Assembly: GCF_029478095.1 (NCBI RefSeq)
Contig: NZ_JAKOAV010000029.1
Location: 1 to 43,729, forward strand
DNA from: Pelotomaculum isophthalicicum JI
GTDB lineage: Bacteria; Bacillota; Desulfotomaculia; Desulfotomaculales; Pelotomaculaceae
Reading direction: 5' to 3'
DNA length: 43,729 nt
In this document: positions 40,241 through 43,729 of the stretch, in pieces
Numbering within the stretch: position 1 is the first letter of the stretch
Layout of the letters: the number at the start of each line of letters is the position of its first letter
The notes under the pieces: generated by a model
Databases searched by the model: none
What the model was told of the DNA's origin: nothing
The model's input: the letters and a program-made list of their open reading frames with translations, nothing else
Made by a program: the position numbers and the translations under genes

Positions 40241-40804
40241 ATGACAAAGACAGTTAATCCGTTGAAAGTAGTTACTGGCCCTGATACCCGTTGGAGCTAT
40301 GTGAATGCATGGGAGCCTAAATCCATAAATGGTGGCACCCCTAAGTACAGTGTATCTCTCATTATCCCTAAGTCCGACACGAAGACCATCGCTAAGATTA
40401 AAGCTGCAATAGAAGCGGCTTACCACGAAGGCGAAGGCAAGCTCAAAGGCAATGGTCGTACAGTACCGCCTCTTGCAACCCTTAAGACTCCTCTTCGCGA
40501 TGGCGATGTAGAACGTCCTGATGATCCCACTTACGCAAACGCCTACTTTATGAATGCCAACAACAGTTCTGCACCTGGCATCGTAGATGCAGACCGTCAG
40601 CCTATCATCGAGCGCTCTGAGATTTATTCCGGTGTTTACGGTCGTGCCAGTGTAAATTTCTACGCATTCAACACCAATGGAAATAAGGGTATCGCTTGTT
40701 CCCTTAATAACCTTCAGAAAATCCGTGATGGTGAACATCTTGGCGGTAAGTCAAACGCTGAGGATGACTTCGCTACTGAGGATGATGAAGACTTCCTTTC
40801 CTAA
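40241..40804 (+). CDS. DUF2815 single-stranded DNA-binding protein
   Basis: A 187-residue protein of the DUF2815 family, related in fold to T7 gp2.5 SSB. VVTGPDTRWSYVNAWEPKSI, then YSVSLIIPKSDTKTIAKIKA, GDVERPDDPTYANAYFMNAN and GRASVNFYAFNTNGNKGIA carry the OB-fold; the acidic C-terminus (AEDDFATEDDEDFL) fits partner binding of SSBs. AAGGAGG precedes the start. Confidence 0.9.
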   Translation: MTKTVNPLKVVTGPDTRWSYVNAWEPKSINGGTPKYSVSLIIPKSDTKTIAKIKAAIEAAYHEGEGKLKGNGRTVPPLATLKTPLRDGDVERPDDPTYANAYFMNANNSSAPGIVDADRQPIIERSEIYSGVYGRASVNFYAFNTNGNKGIACSLNNLQKIRDGEHLGGKSNAEDDFATEDDEDFLS

Positions 40805-40822
40805 ATGGTAACTGACAATCCG

Positions 40823-40844
40823 GGTGGTAGGAAAACCTGCCACC
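40823..40844 (+). other. Intercistronic hairpin 1
   Basis: GGTGGTAGG-AAAA-CCTGCCACC, 9-bp stem with one G-T pair, not followed by a T run. Possibly an mRNA processing or stabilising hairpin after the abundant SSB-like message. Confidence 0.5.
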
Positions 40845-40873
40845 TTAGACAATCAAAGAAATGAGGTAAACAT

Positions 40874-41026
40874 ATGGAAACTATTCTTGTTATTGAACTT
40901 ATTACTTTATACGGCGTGTTTATCATCGGAGCCCTATTCTGGGTCCTAACTGAAATTAATGACGCCATCAAAAAGCACAAGAAAGAAAAAGCAAAGAAAA
41001 ACTTTGATCCACTTGATAAGTTTTAA
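40874..41026 (+). CDS. Small single-pass membrane protein
   Basis: 50 residues: METILVIELITLYGVFIIGA, then LFWVLTEIND and a basic tail (AIKKHKKEKAKKNF) ending DPLDKF. One hydrophobic segment of about 22 residues starts almost at the N-terminus, and the positive tail should stay inside the cell. ATGAGG lies about nine bases before the start. It is bracketed by hairpins 40823-40844 and 41034-41057. A superinfection-exclusion or replication-anchoring role is conceivable but unproven. Confidence 0.65.
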   Translation: METILVIELITLYGVFIIGALFWVLTEINDAIKKHKKEKAKKNFDPLDKF

Positions 41027-41033
41027 TTGCTTG

Positions 41034-41057
41034 GGCGGTGGCACTCCTGCTGCCGCC
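41034..41057 (+). other. Intercistronic hairpin 2
   Basis: GGCGGTGGC-ACTCCT-GCTGCCGCC, a 9-bp stem with two G-T pairs, followed by TTATTCTTTT. It could act as a weak terminator (attenuator) before the polymerase gene. Confidence 0.5.
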
Positions 41058-41081
41058 TTATTCTTTTGAAAGGAGGATGTT

Positions 41082-43073
41082 ATGGAAGATATAAAAACAC
41101 TTTCTCTTGACCTTGAAACTTACTCGGATGTGGACCTTGGCAAGTGTGGCGTCTATCGCTATGCAGAATCTCCAAGCTTTGAAGTCCTCCTGTTTGGTTA
41201 CGCAATTAATGGCGGTGAGGTACACGTTATTGACCTGGCCTTAGGTGAGAAAATTCCAGAAGAGATACTAAATGCATTAACCGATGATAACATAACAAAA
41301 TGGGCCTTTAACGCTTCCTTCGAACGTGTCTGTTTATCCTATTGGCTTCGCAAGCATTACCCGGATAAGTTTAGTAGCTACAGCATACCAGAGGACACTG
41401 CCAACGGTTACCTTAATCCATCTTCTTGGCGTTGCAGTATGATATGGTCTGCTTATATGGGCTTACCACTTTCGCTTGAAGGTGTAGGGACAGTTCTTAA
41501 GCTCGGTGAACAGAAGCTGAAAGAAGGAAAAGATCTCATCAAATATTTCTGCGTTCCATGCAAACCCACCAAAGTAAACGGTGGCCGTACTCGTAACCTA
41601 CCTGCACATGGTATGGAGAAATGGTTCTTATTTAAGAAATACAACGTCCGAGATGTTGAGGTGGAACAGGCAATTAAGAAACGACTAGAAAGCTATCCAG
41701 TACCTGAGTTTGTATGGGATGAATACCATCTGGATCAAGAAATTAACGACAGAGGCATTCTGCTTGATATGGGTGTAGTGAAAAATGCCATCATCTTCGA
41801 TGAGAAATCCAAAGAAGAACTAACCGCTGCCATGAAGGAGCTTACCAACCTTGATAATCCAAATAGCGTTGTGCAGGTAAAACAGTGGCTTTCTGATAAC
41901 GGTGTTGAGACCGAGTCGCTTGGTAAAAAGAATGTGGCTGCTCTTATAAAAACTTCACCGGAGGATCAACGCGACGTACTTCTACTTCGTCAGCAGCTTG
42001 CAAAAAGTAGCGTTAAAAAGTATCAGGCCATGCAGAACACCGTCTGCTTAGATGGCAGGGCTCGCGGCATGTTCCAATATTATGGCGCATCCCGTTCTGG
42101 TCGCTGGGCAGGCAGGCATATACAATTGCAGAACTTACCTCAAAATCATATCCCTGATTTGGAAGATGCAAGGTCCCTTGTAAAACTCGGAGATTATGAT
42201 GCAGTGAAGCTTTTTTATGATGACGTACCGGATACACTCTCTCAGCTTATCCGAACTGCTTTTATTCCAAGGTCAGGATACAAATTTATTGTGTGCGACT
42301 TCAGTGCTATCGAGGCTAGGGTTCTGTCCTTTTTAGCTGGGGAACAATGGAGATTAGATGTATTTGAAAGTAATGGTGATATCTACTGCGCTTCAGCTTC
42401 TGCTATGTTCCATGTACCGGTTGAAAAGCATGGCGTGAATAGCCACCTTCGGCAAAAAGGTAAAATCGCAGAATTGGCACTTGGATATGGCGGCAGTATT
42501 GGAGCACTTAAGGCTATGGGCGCGTTAGAAATGGGCCTTACTGAAGACGAATTGCAGCCGCTGGTTGATTCTTGGAGAGCGTCAAACCCGAAGATTACAA
42601 AGCTGTGGTGGGATATTGACAGAAATGTTAAAGAGGCAGTTCGCTTAAGAACACATACCAAAACACATGGACTTAATTTCTATTACCAGAAGGGGATGCT
42701 TTTTATTGAGCTCCCTTCCGGCAGGAGGCTATCCTATGTAAAGCCTAAGATCGAACAGAACCAGTTCGGTGGTGAGTCTGTCACCTACGAAGGTACCGGC
42801 ATCACTAAGAAGTGGGAACGCATCGAAAGTTACGGGCCGAAGTTTACGGAAAATGTTGTGCAGGCAATCAGCCGGGATATCCTGGCCTATGCCATGAAAA
42901 CACTCAGTCATTGCTTTATCTGTGGTCACGTCCATGACGAGCTAATTATTGAGTGCAGCATGGATGTCTCCCTTAAAGCAGTTTGTGAGCAGATGGGACG
43001 AACGCCACCCTGGATAAAAGGGTTGGCTCTTAGAGCCGATGGCTATGAGACAATGTTTTATAAGAAAGACTAA
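41082..43073 (+). CDS. Family A DNA polymerase with 3'-5' exonuclease domain
   Basis: A 663-residue replicative polymerase. The N-terminal exonuclease domain has SLDLETYSDVDLG (DxE, residues 8-10) and NASFERVCLSY. The polymerase domain shows GRWAGRHIQLQNLPQN, KFIVCDFSAIEARVLSFLAG (motif A with catalytic Asp), GKIAELALGYGGS (motif B) and CGHVHDELIIEC (motif C). Such phage polymerases of DUF2800/DUF2815 operons copy the genome. AAGGAGG lies before the start, which is set by hairpin 2. Confidence 0.95.
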   Translation: MEDIKTLSLDLETYSDVDLGKCGVYRYAESPSFEVLLFGYAINGGEVHVIDLALGEKIPEEILNALTDDNITKWAFNASFERVCLSYWLRKHYPDKFSSYSIPEDTANGYLNPSSWRCSMIWSAYMGLPLSLEGVGTVLKLGEQKLKEGKDLIKYFCVPCKPTKVNGGRTRNLPAHGMEKWFLFKKYNVRDVEVEQAIKKRLESYPVPEFVWDEYHLDQEINDRGILLDMGVVKNAIIFDEKSKEELTAAMKELTNLDNPNSVVQVKQWLSDNGVETESLGKKNVAALIKTSPEDQRDVLLLRQQLAKSSVKKYQAMQNTVCLDGRARGMFQYYGASRSGRWAGRHIQLQNLPQNHIPDLEDARSLVKLGDYDAVKLFYDDVPDTLSQLIRTAFIPRSGYKFIVCDFSAIEARVLSFLAGEQWRLDVFESNGDIYCASASAMFHVPVEKHGVNSHLRQKGKIAELALGYGGSIGALKAMGALEMGLTEDELQPLVDSWRASNPKITKLWWDIDRNVKEAVRLRTHTKTHGLNFYYQKGMLFIELPSGRRLSYVKPKIEQNQFGGESVTYEGTGITKKWERIESYGPKFTENVVQAISRDILAYAMKTLSHCFICGHVHDELIIECSMDVSLKAVCEQMGRTPPWIKGLALRADGYETMFYKKD

Positions 43074-43079
43074 AAAAGA

Positions 43080-43109
43080 CCTCCGAAGGAATTTAAGCAT
43101 CTTCGGAGG
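43080..43109 (-). terminator. Terminator between polymerase and restriction gene remnant
   Basis: CCTCCGAAG and CTTCGGAGG form a perfect 9-bp stem with a 12-base loop. On the minus strand it is followed by TCTTTTTT, so it ends the gene remnant at 43145; on the plus strand, downstream T are few. Confidence 0.75.
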
Positions 43110-43144
43110 CTATCATCTATTCTATGTTTGAATTTCGCCGCTTT

Positions 43145-43666
43145 TTATTCTTCTGTCACCGCATCCTCGTCAAAAATCCTGTCGAGTTCAGCATTTGATG
43201 TTACGCCGCGCACCTTATTTCTAATACTGAGTTTGCCCATATCCAAGCGGTAGAAGTGATCACGTCTGTCCGCACCTTTAGATTTACGGATAAGCTGAAT
43301 ACGCCCGAAATGTTCGCCATGCTTCTCGGCAAACTTAGCCAAGCCGACTGCTTTCGGGTAATTATCCTTACGGCTTGGATCATGCGGCTCAAGCACGTCA
43401 AAGACATACCCTTGTGTGCCTGCGCGAACGACAATCAAGTCTGGGAACATAGGAGTCGTTACACCATCCACTTCATATGGAATTTCTAACGACCACTTCT
43501 TGCGATCTAAATTGCGAAGCCACGCTACAGCACCTTTTTCGTCTTTCATTTCTTCTTTAATGACGCCCAGTTCCCAGTCGTTGAGGTTTACTTTAAAGTC
43601 ACCATGCGTATTCCGGTTTATCCGGACAGCGAATCCGGGAACATCCGGACACCGTTCCGGAAACAT
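43145..43666 (-). pseudogene. C-terminal remnant of a DEAD/type III restriction-like protein
   Basis: Codons up to 43604 belong to the native protein, giving about 153 residues: DFKVNLNDWELGVIKEEMKD, then KKWSLEIPYEVDG, MFPDLIVVRAGTQGYVFDVL, EPHDPSRKDNYPKAVGLAKF. The pattern MFPDLI..YVFDVLEPH is a PD-(D/E)XK-like end domain of large restriction/DEAD helicase proteins. The open frame runs on into the terminal repeat (43605-43666), so its first Met is not the true start and the helicase part is missing. Probably the remains of a host defence gene. Confidence 0.6.
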
Positions 43667-43729
43667 CCGGACAGTGATTCCGGAGGCATCCGGACACCGC
43701 TTGTCGGTTGTTTGATTTTACAGTAATGC
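43605..43729. mobile_element. Right copy of the inverted end repeat (IS end)
   Basis: Starts TGCGTATTCCGG at 43605 and runs to the window end. Reverse complement of 3-127 over 125 bases without mismatch. The four internal TGTCCGGAT-type repeats lie at 43619, 43642, 43664 and 43687 (each read on the minus strand). No transposase in the window. Confidence 0.7.

Noticed and set aside
43145-43666. Complete 173-residue gene starting at 43666
   Set aside because: The first 21 codons are encoded by the terminal repeat; the native gene continued beyond it.
3-43729. Inverted terminal repeats of a linear protein-primed phage genome
   Set aside because: The phage has HK97-type packaging genes, a family A polymerase and no terminal protein, and the repeats cut through non-phage genes.
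1-43729. tRNA genes or att core repeats
   Set aside because: No cloverleaf pattern was noticed, and comparing 2602-2708 with 43074-43144 by eye gave no convincing shared core; serine recombinases need only a two-base core.

Overview
The window is most simply read as a Bacillota (Clostridia) chromosomal or metagenomic contig, probably from a gut Lachnospiraceae-like host, carrying a nearly complete HK97-type siphovirus prophage of about 40 kb. The evidence is strong AGGAGG ribosome sites before almost every gene, tightly overlapping genes, three serine recombinases, and a packaging/head/tail gene order typical of clostridial temperate siphophages.

Edges. The first 127 bases and the last 125 bases are perfect reverse complements of each other. 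Each carries four 22-23 bp repeats and ends in TG...CA, like the end of an insertion sequence (IS21-like is my best guess). On each side this element cuts into a defence-type gene: a PD-(D/E)XK nuclease on the left (55-1623) and the C-terminal piece of a large DEAD/type III restriction-like protein on the right (43145-43604).

Left part (minus strand). An operon of a small XRE regulator, an unknown protein and the nuclease (55-2571) is followed by a recombinase cassette (2709-6538). That cassette has a SHOCT-like small protein, a large serine recombinase, a recombinase-domain-only protein and a second large serine recombinase. Then, running leftward in transcription, come the late genes: P27 small terminase, large terminase, portal, ClpP-type protease, capsid, connectors, tail, tape measure, baseplate, FN3 fibre, BppU, holin and amidase (6681-32554). 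Two groups of accessory genes interrupt the late operon. One is MetK, a ParB-MTase, a virulence-type protein, DUF4314, an amidoligase, a gamma-glutamylcyclotransferase and DUF5049, between the two terminase subunits. The other is a three-gene XRE/zinc-ribbon cassette with its own promoter and terminator, inserted between two baseplate/fibre genes.

Right part. Replication genes lie on both sides of a 301-bp divergent control region (38315-38615). To the left on the minus strand are a DUF4406 protein, an AEP-primase/SF3 helicase, a VRR-NUC nuclease, a SNF2 helicase and a DUF1492 regulator. To the right on the plus strand are two small proteins, a DUF2800 nuclease, a DUF2815 SSB-like protein, a small membrane protein and a family A DNA polymerase.

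Regulation visible in sequence. A 31-bp bipartite element (TCCCAGGACA-N13-TGAACGAA) occurs four times, at a fixed spacing and 44-51 nt before the first codon of three separate transcription units (recombinases, left replication arm, right replication arm). A second conserved element of about 36 bp precedes three minus-strand genes. A dyad at the end of the DUF1492 gene marks the likely late promoter. A canonical A AAA AAC slippery site makes the tail assembly chaperone frameshift product. I saw no CI-like lysogeny repressor, tRNA or CRISPR array.
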